Shown: piece by piece, positions 1 to 11,167 of the stretch | How the letters are laid out: the number at the start of each line of letters is the position of its first letter | Numbering within the stretch: the stretch's first letter is position 1 | Source of the DNA: Glandiceps talaboti | Taxonomy: Eukaryota > Hemichordata > Enteropneusta > Spengelidae | Reading direction: 5' to 3' | Assembly (NCBI RefSeq): GCF_964340395.1 | Contig: NC_135568.1 | Location: forward strand, 367,501 to 429,500 | Length of the DNA: 62,000 nt | Position numbers and translations under genes: made by a program | Notes under the pieces: generated by a model | Databases searched by the model: none | What the model was told of the DNA's origin: nothing | What the model saw: the letters and a program-made list of their open reading frames with translations, nothing else

Positions 1-1082
1 GATTGTCTCTATTGGTATTCTTATATTAAGGGGGTGAACTTCAGGGCAATAATAATGATTGTCTTTATTGGTATTCTTATATTAAGGGGGTGAACTTCAG
101 GGCAATAATAATGATTGTCGGTATTGGTATTCTTATATTTAAGGGGTGAACTTCAGGGCAATAATAATGATTGGCTCTATTGGTATTCTTATATTAAGGG
201 GGTGAACTTCAGGGCAATAATAATGATTGGCTCTATTGGTATTCTTATATTAAAGGGGTGAACTTCAGGGCAATAATAATGATTGTCTCTATTGGTATTC
301 TTATATTAAAGGGGTGAACTTCAGGGCAATAATAATGATTGTCTGTATTGGTATTCTTATATTTAAGGGGTGAACTTCAGGGCAATAATAATGATTGTCT
401 CTATTGGTATTCTTATATTAAAGGGGTGAACTTCAGGGCAATAATAATGATTGTCTCTATTGGTATTCTCATTAAAGGGGTGAACTTCAGGGCAATAATA
501 ATGATTGTCTCTATTGGTATTCTTATATTAAAGGGGTGAACTTCAGGGCAATAATAATGATTGGCTCTATTGGTATTCTTATATTAAAGGGGTGAACTTC
601 AGGGCAATAATAATGATTGTCTCTATTGGTATTCTTATATTAAAGGGGTGAACTTCAGGGCAATAATAATGATTGTCTCTATTGGTATTCTTATATTAAA
701 GGGGTGAACTTCAGGGCAATAATAATGATTGGCTCTATTGGTATTCTTATATTAAAGGGGTGAACTTCAGGGCAATAATAATGATTGTCTCTATTGGTAT
801 TCTTATATTAAAGGGGTGAACTTCAGGGCAATAATGGTGATTGTCTGTATTGGTATTCTTATATTAAAGGGGTGAACTTCAGGGCAATAATGGTGATTGT
901 CTGTATTGGTATTCTTATATTAAAGGGGTGAACTTCAGGGCAATAATGGTGATTGTCTGTATTGGTATTCTTATATTAAAGGGGTGAAAATCAGGGCAAT
1001 ATGATGATTGACTCTATTGTATTCTTATATTAAAGGGGTGAACTTCGGGCAATAATAATGATTGTCCCTATTGGTATTCTTA
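1..1082. repeat. 56-bp minisatellite, about 19 copies, cut by the window edge
   Basis: Units repeat every 56 bases; the motif gattgtc recurs at 1, 57 and so on. A typical unit runs from gattgtctctattggtattc to agggcaataataat. Units differ by a few substitutions and one-base indels in the aaggggtg segment. The last four or five units carry diverged variants (aataatggtgatt, gggcaatatgatg), as expected at the decaying edge of an array. Short open frames here come only from the periodicity. Confidence 0.97.
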
Positions 1083-1612
1083 CTTGGATAACGGGAACAA
1101 TGGCTGCCACAACAGAACACCTTCTCATTGGTTATGTATTTGCCGGTTGTTCGTTTTCTTTGGTAAGCAGACTTATATGTTTGCTATGTAATTGTAGCAA
1201 TGATTGTGTCAAATTCCTATTGAATTTCTTTCACATACCTCTTCTTTTTATATAGTCATTGTTACATAATGTATCTGATAAGCACTTACTGGAAACGTGA
1301 TCTGATTAGATGTTTATATGTTTAGTATGTCATATCTCTACATCAATTGTTACCATAGTAAAGGACTGCATTCCAAAAGTTTGTTCAACATATATGAATG
1401 TGCATGATATTCTGTGGTAAATTTATTCAATACCCATACTTAATGTAATTGAATGATATCAAAATGTAGAAATGGAGTGATTTGTAATAGTGGGTCCTGT
1501 TATACATTATGTAATTTATGTGGTTGCTTATACTAAATAGTTGTTAAAATAAATTTAAGCTGATATTTAATATCATATAACAATGGTCAGTTATTCACTT
1601 CTCTTCTCACAG
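1083..1612. other. AT-rich single-copy DNA, no gene seen
   Basis: No exon with convincing splice sites, no long frame and no repeat is visible between the minisatellite and the candidate exon at 1613. It is probably intron or upstream sequence of gene A. Confidence 0.5.
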
Positions 1613-1654
1613 GGATCGACAATATACCTCTCAATGTGTGCAACTAATGGAGAG
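1613..1654 (+). CDS. Candidate 42-nt internal exon of unrecognised gene A
   Basis: A good acceptor (cttctcttctcacag) precedes position 1613 and a GAG|gtgtgt donor follows 1654. The 42 bases are open in phase 0 (GSTIYLSMCATNGE) and join in frame to the exon at 1934, where the combined frame has no stop. Against it, the exon is very short and a different frame reads more like ordinary protein but would hit a stop after the join. This is a splice-signal prediction with no homology behind it. Confidence 0.4.
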
Positions 1655-1693
1655 GTGTGTAATTTTATTGATCTTCCGTATGTACACAGTCAA

Positions 1694-1707
1694 ACAGACA
1701 GACAGGC

Positions 1708-1760
<53 letters not shown>

Positions 1761-1791
1761 GGCAGACAGACAGGTGCACAGACAGACAGAC

Positions 1792-1838
<47 letters not shown>
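1694..1838. repeat. (CAGA)n microsatellite
   Basis: About 145 bases of interrupted CAGA tetranucleotide repeat inside the intron between the candidate exons at 1613 and 1934. The Thr/Asp/Arg/Gln frame across it is a repeat artefact. Confidence 0.97.
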
Positions 1839-1933
1839 CAGAGAGAATGAAAAATTGAAATGAGAATGTGCTATTCGGCAGAATGTATTCTTAATTAACC
1901 ACAAATGTGTTAACATGATACATCTTTTCACAG

Positions 1934-2146
1934 CTATTAATGGCAACTGGAATTCAGTTAAGAGGTGATGAGGAGTTAGTAGAAGCCTTCAAGGAGTACA
2001 AGGATGTAGAATGTGCTCGTTTTGATGTGAGGAGGCAAAATAAGAAGATTGTGCATGGTGTGCAAAAGATGAGGAAGGAAAGGGTTAAAGTCAAACAACG
2101 TTTACGTAAACAAAGAATTGAAAGATTCGAGTTCTTACTCGCTGCG
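1934..2146 (+). CDS. Exon of gene A: basic, probably coiled-coil segment, unrecognised protein
   Basis: An acceptor (catcttttcacag) ends at 1933 and a strong donor (GCG|gtaagt) follows 2146, so 213 bases code in phase 0. The exon starts Leu-Leu-Met-Ala-Thr-Gly-Ile-Gln and contains an ATG at 1940 that could be a start, but the frame is open up to the splice site, so it may be internal. The peptide has an acidic stretch (RGDEELVEAFKEYKDVECAR) and then a strongly basic helix rich in Lys, Arg, Gln and Val, ending RIERFEFLLAA. The heptad-like spacing and charge suggest a coiled coil. I do not recognise the family. It splices in frame to the exon at 3065, which ends the protein 20 codons later. Confidence 0.7.
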
Positions 2147-3064
2147 GTAAGTATTTATATCTGCATATTGCATTGTATATACATTAATGTTATAGAGATA
2201 TACTATAAATGGGCTGTCTGTCTGTCTGTCTGTCCATCCATTCTCTGTTTGGCAAGTATGTAAAAAGGTTCATTTACAAAACTACTTTAAAATTACTTTC
2301 ATTTTGGTTGTCTAAGTTACTGGAATAGATTATGACATTCAGTTGTCTTCAGGTTTAGTTCATAATATCAAAACCAATTAATTAGTGATCAAACAGGATC
2401 TTGTATTATATTTGTGAACAAAATTCATAATGATTTTCTGATTGTTAATGGGCGAGTCATGTCAAGAAAGTGATTTTATGCCAAAAAGAACACCCACTAG
2501 GGCTAAAGGCAAAGTAATCAGTGAATGATGCACAGATGTTTAAAATATACTATGTTACAAATTATTCACTGATCTTAATTTTTTGCAAAAATGATAGAAA
2601 ATCAACAACTACTGAGCAGAATATGTCGGTGTTATAATGAAGATAATATAAACAAGTTTAATTCATGTTTTTCATTTTGACATTCAATATTGTTGATTAC
2701 AGCAACACTGCTTCTACTACAGCAACACTGCTTCTACTGAAGCATCTGCTGCTAAATTTTAATTCTACATAATGACAGTGACATCTTTAAAACAGTCTTA
2801 GGATGTTTGGTCAATTTATCGCTAGTTAGTGGTCTCTCTCTATACCTATAACTAACTGTACTCAAAGTCACTTTAGAGAACAAATCATAGTGTCTTCTAT
2901 ATGATTGGATACAAGTAAAAGATGAAGTCATTGGGATGTTTATGATAATTAACTTGAAATGAAATTGGCAGCAAAATCGAACTTGTCATTAATTATGGCT
3001 TTATCAATAATTTTGTGACAAGGCAGAACAGTGTTTAATAATTTGATTGTATCTTTTCTTCCAG
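2147..3064. other. Intron of gene A
   Basis: Begins gtaagt and ends tcttttcttccag. It contains a short TCTG run at about 2214-2233 and an exact 20-bp direct duplication (agcaacactgcttctactac) at 2701-2739. Nothing else coding is apparent. Confidence 0.6.
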
Positions 3065-3127
3065 GCAGCTCGACCAGAAAAGACTCCAAACCAAACAAAT
3101 GATAAAGAAAGTGATTTTGGCATATAG
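3065..3127 (+). CDS. Terminal exon of gene A, copy 1
   Basis: A polypyrimidine tract and acceptor (gtatcttttcttccag) precede 3065. Reading on in phase 0 from the exon ending at 2146 gives A-A-R-P-E-K-T-P-N-Q-T-N-D-K-E-S-D-F-G-I and a TAG at 3125-3127. The tail is polar and probably unstructured. The same exon with its acceptor is repeated 102 bases downstream. No obvious AATAAA follows closely, so the 3' end is not placed. Confidence 0.6.
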   Translation, partial: AARPEKTPNQTNDKESDFGI

Positions 3128-3166
3128 ATATTATGTGTGTTTATTTGAATGTATCTTTTCTTCCAG

Positions 3167-3229
3167 GCAACTCGACCAGAGAAGACCCCAAACCAAACAA
3201 ATGATAAAGGAAGGGATTTTGGCATATAG
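3167..3229 (+). CDS. Tandem duplicate of the gene A terminal exon (alternative or spare exon)
   Basis: The 102-bp unit starting near 3043 is repeated from 3145, with acceptor, all 20 codons and stop retained. The second copy reads A-T-R-P-E-K-T-P-N-Q-T-N-D-K-G-R-D-F-G-I then TAG. Differences include two silent changes (gaa/gag, act/acc) and three amino-acid changes (A to T, E-S to G-R). It could be an alternative last exon. It could also lie unused in the 3' untranslated region, since copy 1 already ends in a stop. Confidence 0.4.
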   Translation, partial: ATRPEKTPNQTNDKGRDFGI

Positions 3230-4375
3230 ATATGATGTGTGTTTATTTGATGAGTTCCTGCACAAATTTACTGTAATACATAGTGAAAATAATGAGTGAA
3301 AAGAGAACCCATGAAAGCTGTATGTCATGAAAGCCGAGTTTTTCTGAAATACAGGAGGGATCGGAGACCACAATTCTTGGAGATACAAGAAAGAACACAC
3401 AATTGGTCCCAGGTTGAACTCAAACTGGTTTTATTAGAAAATAGATTGCTTTGTCTAAGTCTAAAAAGATAGATGGGTAACATTTCACACTTTAAAATTA
3501 CTGATGGCTGGTGACAAATTTAATACAAAGTTTGATTAAAATTCAGTCTTTTTGTCTTGTGGTGAAGCACAGACTTATTTCTACTATGACACACAAATAG
3601 TTGATGAAGTTGACTGTTGCACACTGATTGAATGTTCCATTCCACATAATTTATTTCACAGTCCCAGTAACTGGCAGCTACGTAGCTACAAGCAAGGAAG
3701 ACTTCAGGGTTTCTAACATTCAGGACTCCAGCTTGGTATGCCACATGATGGGGCGCCCTCACACATCAATCAATCAGTTTCACAGAACAGGCAGGCCTTG
3801 ATGAGGGCAGAGTGACATAACGTATCTTACAACAGTCTAGACTCCAGCCTAGTTATATGTTCATCATAAACCATGGCATATTATGCCATATCCACGACTG
3901 TCCACAATTTACAATATTGTCTCTTTGTATACTGACTATGCTAGATCAGTTACAGGCCATACCCAATTCCAAGGATGATAGTTGTAGTGACCAGCCACTT
4001 TAGCCACCTGGTAGTCTAATATGCTAATTCACTACTAACTAATTTACATAAAAGTAGACTTAACCAGGGTCAATGATTAGGTCAGTATACTCTTACAATT
4101 TACTCTTGTAAATAGATAAAGTTGAATATATTAATTGTTTGATAATAGATGGGATAGATTTTGCTGTGATGTAAACATAGAGGTATAAGGGGAGACCTTA
4201 TGGTGTACATTTAAAGGTATTACACTCAAATCAAAATAGATAATTTAGCATTTATATCAGTATGTTATAAACCACATAAAAGTAATCTTTTACATGGATA
4301 ACTTGTCACAAATTTATTGAAACATATCACACCAACAAATATTATAGTTCAGCCATTCTGATCAGTTACTATCAG
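3230..4375. other. Probable 3' region of gene A and intergenic DNA
   Basis: AT-rich and mostly single-copy, with no frame showing splice sites or recognisable protein and no clear repeat. The 3' untranslated region of gene A probably lies at its start. Confidence 0.4.
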
Positions 4376-4545
4376 GTCTGTTGTAAAGCTCTGAATGTAA
4401 CACAGGTTCAGATTATCAAGTCTATTGTAAAGCTCTGAATGCAACACAGGTTCAGATTATCAAGTCTGTTGTAAAGCTCTGAATGTAATACAGGTTCAGA
4501 TTATCAAGTCTGTTGTAAAGCTCTGAATGTAACACAGGTTCAGAC
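4376..4545. repeat. 44-bp tandem repeat, about 3.9 copies
   Basis: The motif ttgtaaagctctgaatg recurs at 4381, 4425, 4469 and 4513, an exact 44-base step. Units differ at only a few bases, such as tctgttg/tctattg and gtaacac/gcaacac. Confidence 0.95.
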
Positions 4546-4587
4546 TGAGTGTTAAATAACCTTACGATAAGTTTTTAAAGTGCCGAC

Positions 4588-4975
4588 TAAGTATTTAACC
4601 TTACCTAGGGGAGCATATTTAAGTATTTAATCATACCTAGGGGAGCATATTTAAGTACTTAACCATACCTAGGGGAACATATTTAAGTATTTAACCATAT
4701 CTAGGGGAGCATATCTAAGTATTTAACCATACCTAGGGGAGCATATTTAAGTATTTAACTATACTTTGGGGAACATATTTAAATATTTAACCATATCTAG
4801 GGGAGCATATCTAGGTATTTAACTATACTTAGGGGAACATATTTAAGTATTTAACTATACTTTGGGGAACATATTTAAATATTTAACTATATCTAGGGGA
4901 GCATATCTAAGTATTTAACTATACTTAAGGAGCATATGTAAGTATTTAACCACACCTGGGGGAGCATTTTAAGTT
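4588..4975. repeat. 32-bp tandem repeat, about 12 copies
   Basis: Units of the form aagtatttaaccatacctag plus gggagcatattt repeat every 32 bases. Later units show ctaggggag replaced by cttagggga or ctttgggga. The array begins about 40 bases after the 44-bp array ends. Confidence 0.95.
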
Positions 4976-5748
4976 TCAATCTGGTATGTGTATACGTACC
5001 ATCTAGTTTGAGATTTACTGCAAAAGAAGTTTGGTGTTTATCGAATTTAGCACAACTTTAAATTACTGTAAGTAGTAAACATGACCCACCATTAGCTAGT
5101 TGTTATTACATATGAGTAAAATTTACAGTGTAAATGATTTTAACTTGTTTAACATTAAAAGTGGTAACTTATGGTATTGTGAGAGGTATTCATATAGGTC
5201 CATTGTATATCAATTGTTTCATTGACTTTATGTACATTTGTCAGTGTTTAAGATTAATTGCCTATTTACAATAAAAAACACTACTAAAATGATGTTAAAA
5301 TAAATAATTATATAAAACATTCCTAAAACATTGCAATCGTCAAACAGATCAACATTCTGAAAATTGACCATGTAGTAAAAGATGGCAAAAAATGAGTCGT
5401 GGATAAAGAGGAACAATTTAAGATATTGATGGAAGGTGGTCGAAGGAGTTGACCATAACAAAGAATAACAATGACGTTAAAATTGAGACATGCAACTACA
5501 TCACTGACTCAGGTACATTGTAATGTGGCTTTACAATAGGTCAAAGAATGTTTATCCGCTGTCAAGAGATGGTAGACGGAATGCACAAATAAGCTCATGA
5601 TCCACAACTTTGAAATAATCTATTCATGAAAGAAAGAACATGTGCATGTGGTAAATAAATTTCTACTGAACTCTTTCCAGCTTATGAATCAGATAAGTTT
5701 GATATGGAGATCAGACATGTACCTTTTATAGGTTAGTGTTCCCAATTA
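4976..5748. other. AT-rich spacer, no gene seen
   Basis: No repeat or splice-bounded frame is visible between the two 32-bp arrays. A 77-codon minus-strand frame at 5228-5461 has no recognisable features. Confidence 0.4.
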
Positions 5749-5954
5749 TTGTCTGTGCAATTTGGGGGAACGCTCAAAGTGTCATTGTGCAATTTGGGGG
5801 AATGCTCAAAATGTCATTGTGCAATTTGGGGGAATGCTCAAAGTGTCAGTGTGCAATTTGGGGGAATGCTCAAAGTGTCAGTGTGCAATTTGGGGGAATG
5901 CTCAAAGTGTCATTGTGCAATTTGGGGGAACGCTCAAAGTGTCATTGTGCACAC
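5749..5954. repeat. 32-bp tandem repeat, about 6.4 copies
   Basis: The motif tttgggggaatgctcaaa recurs every 32 bases from 5761. It is unrelated in sequence to the other 32-bp array at 4588. All three plus-strand frames are open because 32 is not a multiple of 3, so the short frames here are artefacts. Confidence 0.96.
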
Positions 5955-6623
5955 AAATTGGTCAATATGATAGAAGTGTGTATAATGTCGTGGAATAAAT
6001 ATCAGCTCTGGTTTGTGAGTATATGACTTCAAACGTTGTCAGATGTACATCGTCACACAATCCAAATGTTTTACTGATCAGCTTTGTCCATCCTTGATAA
6101 AATGTCAATAAAACTTCAAATAAGTTTTGTTATATATTTGTGGACCTTGTTAAAAATGCTGAGCCAAGGATGTTCATCAATAAATGTAACAACTTTGACA
6201 GAACTATTAACAAGGCTTTGACCAAACCTCTGATACTTTTAAAGATTACCTTAGTTTACTGTGTGATTAAAAAAACTACTATAAAATGACAATAGTCAGT
6301 GTTATGGTGTTTATTTCTGTATGCCGAAAAGTTTTAATGACACACTCGCATGTATGACCTAAAATAACACAAACATGATATTTTGACATATACTATTTGA
6401 TGATGATGATGATGAAAATATTTTTATTTCTACAGTAGCGTTCCCCTTCAATTGAAGTTATTGACACGCATATACAATGAGCAATTCATTTATTTATTTT
6501 CAATTTACATGCGCATTAAACACTTTATTTCAATGTTTTCTGTGTAAACAAGAGTCCTATCCCACTATTACCGCTGGGGGCTCTCACACATGCAAATGTG
6601 TGCAGTGATCATATGACTTTATG

Positions 6624-6650
6624 CTGACGTCATGCAAGGGGAGTCCCCTT
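6624..6650. promoter_or_regulatory. CRE palindrome next to a NF-kappaB-like palindrome
   Basis: A full cAMP-response-element palindrome TGACGTCA lies at 6624-6631. Six bases on is AAGGGGAGTCCCCTT, whose GGGGAGTCCCC core resembles the 11-bp kappaB type. A TTTCGTTT (AAACGAAA on the other strand, an IRF-type half-site) lies near 6767-6774. These sit about 2.4 kb upstream of the IFIT-like coding start, where a stress- or immune-responsive promoter would make sense. Motif matches alone are weak evidence. Confidence 0.3.
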
Positions 6651-7049
6651 CAAAACAGACACCCCTAAGTGTGTGGTGATACTGATTTACTAAGTTTTGG
6701 GCTTATGTGTCATGGTAGTGTCCTGGGTAAGTAACACCTTTTGATTTTTGGCAGGTTATTTCGTTTGAAAGAACTAGTATAAAGAAATATTTTGAACAAC
6801 CTGGACATGAGGGACCTGCCAACCGAGTATGAATGTCTACCTGCTATCGATCCCCGACTTGCTCGCACGTCACATGTATATGTACAGAGGATATTGTATT
6901 TATACGGACTGCGGATTGTCGTGGATTTTATGAACAGTGAAACCTATCGTTTTGTTTTGTTTTTTGTGGGGTGGGGTGTAACAAAACGTACACTTGATCC
7001 AATATCCCACTGTTTCTGTCGAATACAAAAGTGAAATTCAAAACCTACA

Positions 7050-7260
7050 TATTTCACAATCGCCGTATTTCCCCATAATCCTAAATTTAGATCGTTCAAT
7101 TCTTGGAAATCCATGATGGCGGATTCCTGGAACAGAAGCATGTAAAGTCAGTACTAGCGAGATGGTAAGTTCCATCGTCGCAAACCACGGCCTGTTTTAC
7201 GGCACCGTTCAAAACGCACCGTCTTGTTATTCCGCTGTGTCGCTGAAGAAATAACAAAAT
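7050..7260 (+). promoter_or_regulatory. CpG-enriched stretch with a candidate non-coding first exon of the IFIT-like gene
   Basis: CpG dinucleotides, rare in the surrounding DNA, cluster here (agcgagatgg, tcgtcgcaaaccacgg, tacggcaccg, tccgctgtgtcgc). An ATGGCGG (YY1-type initiator-like) lies in ccatgatggcgga near 7112. A strong donor, GATG|gtaagt, falls at 7164|7165. A second possible donor, CTGG|gtaagt, lies at 6726|6727. The coding exon at 9000 has an acceptor just before its ATG, so an upstream untranslated exon is required and either donor could supply it. Confidence 0.35.
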
Positions 7261-7445
7261 TTCCTAAAATATTGAGTTTATCAACATTGCTACATTTTAT
7301 AGTCTGGCCAGACAAACATCTCGGAGACGTCCCATTTGGCTTGAAAAAAACTAATATCGATCAATCTATCTTTATAATACTCAAGACACACTAGAACATT
7401 TTCACATGTTATTGTCTGGCATGACAAGAATTGAAGTATGATTTT

Positions 7446-8548
7446 TGTTTAACCAGATGATGAATGTAGTAATCTAGGTGAGATTTTTGTTGCACCATGC
7501 ACCAGATGATGAATGTAGTAATCTAGGTGAGATTTTTGTTGCACCATGCACCAGATGATGAATGTGGTAATCTAGGTGAGATTTTTGTTGCACCATGCAC
7601 CAGATGATGAATGTGGTAATCTAGGTGAGATTTTTGTTGCACCATGCACCAGATGATGAATGTGGTAATCTAGGTGAGATTTTTGTTGCACCATGCACCA
7701 GATGATGAATGTGGTAATCTAGGTGAGATTTTTGTTGCACCATGCACCAGATGATGAATGTGGTAATGTAGGTGAGATTTTTGTTGCACCATGCACCAGA
7801 TGATGAATGTGGTAATCTAGGTGAGATTTTTGTTGCACCATGCACCAGATGATGAATGTGGTAATCTAGGTGAGATATTTGTTGCACCATGCACCAGATG
7901 ATGAATGTGGTAATCTAGGTGAGATTTTTGTTGCACCATGCACCAGATGATGAATGTGGTAATGTAGGTGAGATTTTTGTTGCACCATGCACCAGATGAT
8001 GAATGTGGTAATCTAGGTGAGATTTTTGTTGCACCATGCACCAGATGATGAATGTGGTAATGTAGGTGAGATTTTTGTTGCACCATGCACCAGATGATGA
8101 ATGTGGTAATGTAGGTGAGATTTTTGTTGCACCATGCACCAGATGATGAATGTGGTAATCTAGGTGAGATTTTTGTTGAACCATGCACCAGATGATGAAT
8201 GTGGTAATCTAGGTGAGATTTTTGTTGCACCATGCACCAGATGATGAATGTGGTAATGTAGGTGAGATATTTGTTGCACCATGCACCAGATGATGAATGT
8301 GGTAATCTAGGTGAGATTTTTGTTGAACCATGCACCAGATGATGAATGTGGTAATGTAGGTGAGATTTTTGTTGCACCATGCACCAGATGATGAATGTGG
8401 TAATGTAGGTGAGATTTTTGTTGCACCATGCACCAGATGATGAATGTGGTAATCTAGGTGAGATTTTTGTTGAACCATGCACCAGATGATGAATGTAGTA
8501 ATCTAGGTGAGATTTTTGTTGCGCCATGCACCAGATGATGAATGTTAT
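7446..8548. repeat. 49-bp minisatellite, about 22 copies
   Basis: The unit accagatgatgaatgtggta, then atctaggtgag, atttttgttg and caccatgc, repeats every 49 bases (7501, 7550 and so on). A C/G switch in aatctaggt versus aatgtaggt and an A/C switch in ttgaaccat versus ttgcaccat recur in an interleaved pattern, implying expansion of multi-unit blocks. The 247-codon minus-strand frame is open only because the unit has no stop in any minus frame. Confidence 0.97.
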
Positions 8549-8999
8549 CCTAACTGACATTTTGATTTAGGATAGCAAATAGCATAGTGCTAGTCCTTCG
8601 AGTTTACAGGTAGACTACTTCAACACTTGACTTACATTTGGACTGGAATATGGAGTTACATAGTAAATATAACCATTTCAGTGAAGTAGCCATGCAGTTA
8701 CAAAAATTAAGAACCTAGCTATCAATGGGTGATGGGTATTGACATGTTCTCTTGTTATTATAATTCACTCATTGCTATAGCTTCCCAGCTTGCCATGTCG
8801 TCCAGAAAAATGGATTGAGAAACACATTGAGCTTGCCGTTGGTATAGGATAATTAGATTAACCCAACAAGTCAGATCGTCTCAGGTTGTACAAATCTTAT
8901 GTAAATTTTAGACTTAAAGGTGCTAAAACAAACATGTCACTTAGAAAACAACAAATCACTTATATTCATTTGTCTGATGACATCACTATTGGCCTACAG
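8549..8999. other. Probable intron upstream of the IFIT-like coding start
   Basis: AT-rich sequence without repeats, ending in the acceptor attggcctacag at 8999. Confidence 0.4.
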
Positions 9000-9003
9000 A
9001 ACA

Positions 9004-9087
9004 ATGGACAAGCTTGAAGAAAAGTTGAAGACTTTCTCTTCTCATTTCACATGGAGTTTTGAAGATAAAGCACAACGTGATATAGAG
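9004..9087 (+). CDS. IFIT-like TPR protein, coding exon 1 (residues 1-28)
   Basis: The exon starts at 9000 after the acceptor ggcctacag, has ATG at 9004 and ends at the donor GAG|gtaaag (9087|9088). It encodes MDKLEEKLKTFSSHFTWSFE and eight more residues. The HFTW motif after a leucine/lysine helix matches the N-terminus of vertebrate IFIT proteins (IFIT1 has a LEQLRCHFTW segment). It ends in phase 0 and joins exactly to the exon at 11168, giving Ile-Glu then Asp-Leu-Lys-Lys. A long exon (11168) without this one would lack a sensible start, because the in-frame ATG at 11090 is followed by the polypyrimidine tract and acceptor. An untranslated exon must lie upstream. Confidence 0.85.
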
Positions 9088-9394
9088 GTAAAGTCACATA
9101 ACATTATGTCAATATTTTATACAGGGTACCAAAACAAGGACTGGGCTACTACTTGATCTCTAAACACATTGATTCCATAGTTTGTAGAGATACTAATTCA
9201 TCTTCAAATGCAGATGATTATCATGCCAATGTGTGTGTATACAGGCAAAATGGAAAGATTTGGGAAAAAAGATGTTAGTGTAAAACAAACGGAAACTATT
9301 CAAAAATACACATATTTGGCCTCAAGAATGAGCCCATTATATGCATGCACTTAAACCGTAATGTTGTTTGCACATGTGGAAAAGCATCATTTTT

Positions 9395-10450
<1,056 letters not shown>

Positions 10451-10598
10451 ATTGTTCTGTCTTTGGTGTTGCTGTTTAAATGTTCAAAAAATGCTTGTCA
10501 GCCTGTCGTGTAAAGACATGAAGACGTGTTAAAATGAAAATGATATTATCTATTTTTAGCAATTTTAATTGAAAGCATCATTTTCTAATCCCTTCCAT

Positions 10599-11021
10599 CT
10601 TTAATCATTCCATGCATAGAGTTAAATATATCTTTAATCATTCCATGCGTAGAGTTAAATATATCTTTAATCATTCCATGTGTAGAGTTAAATATATCTT
10701 TAATCATTCCATGCGTAGAGTTAAATATATCTTTAATCATTCCATGCGTAGAGTTAAATATATCTTTAATCATTCCATGCGTAGAGTTAAATATATCTTT
10801 AATCATTCCATGCGTAGAGTTAAATATATCTTTAATCATTCCATGCGTAGAGTTAAATATATCTTTAATCATTCCATGCGTAGAGTTAAATATATCTTTA
10901 ATCATTCCATGCGTAGAGTTAAATATATCTTTAATCATTCCATGCGTAGAGCTTTAATCATTCCATGCGTAGAGTTAAATATATCTTTAATCATTCCATG
11001 TGTAGAGTTAAATATATCTTG
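10599..11021. repeat. 33-bp minisatellite, about 13 copies
   Basis: The unit gttaaatatatctttaatca then ttccatgcgtaga repeats every 33 bases with near identity (10621, 10654 and so on). One unit near 10950 carries a deletion. Because 33 is a multiple of 3, long repetitive frames are open on both strands; neither looks genuine. It lies in the IFIT-like intron about 150 bases before the acceptor. Confidence 0.97.
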
Positions 11022-11167
11022 GATATAGTAACTCCTGATAAAGTTGTGCTAACGTGATATGCTGAAGTAATGCAATAAGACAATGTTGTTTGTTGCATCT
11101 TAGGTTGTCTGATGTTACATTCTACAAACCCTGTATTGAAATTATGTGTACACTTTCTTCTTTTCAG

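Noticed and set aside
6792-7034. 80-codon plus-strand frame starting MNNLDMRDLPTEYE
   Set aside because: No family recognised and no splice donor in frame. It lies in the candidate promoter and 5' untranslated zone of the IFIT-like gene.
7817-8560. 247-codon minus-strand frame
   Set aside because: Translation of the 49-bp minisatellite; all three minus frames of the unit lack stops.
10585-11028. Repetitive frames on both strands (117 and 138 codons)
   Set aside because: Translation of the 33-bp minisatellite inside the IFIT-like intron.
11090-11167. Use of the ATG at 11090 as the start of the IFIT-like protein
   Set aside because: The 26 codons before 11168 include the polypyrimidine tract and acceptor AG. 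Splicing from 9087 gives the conserved HFTW N-terminus instead.
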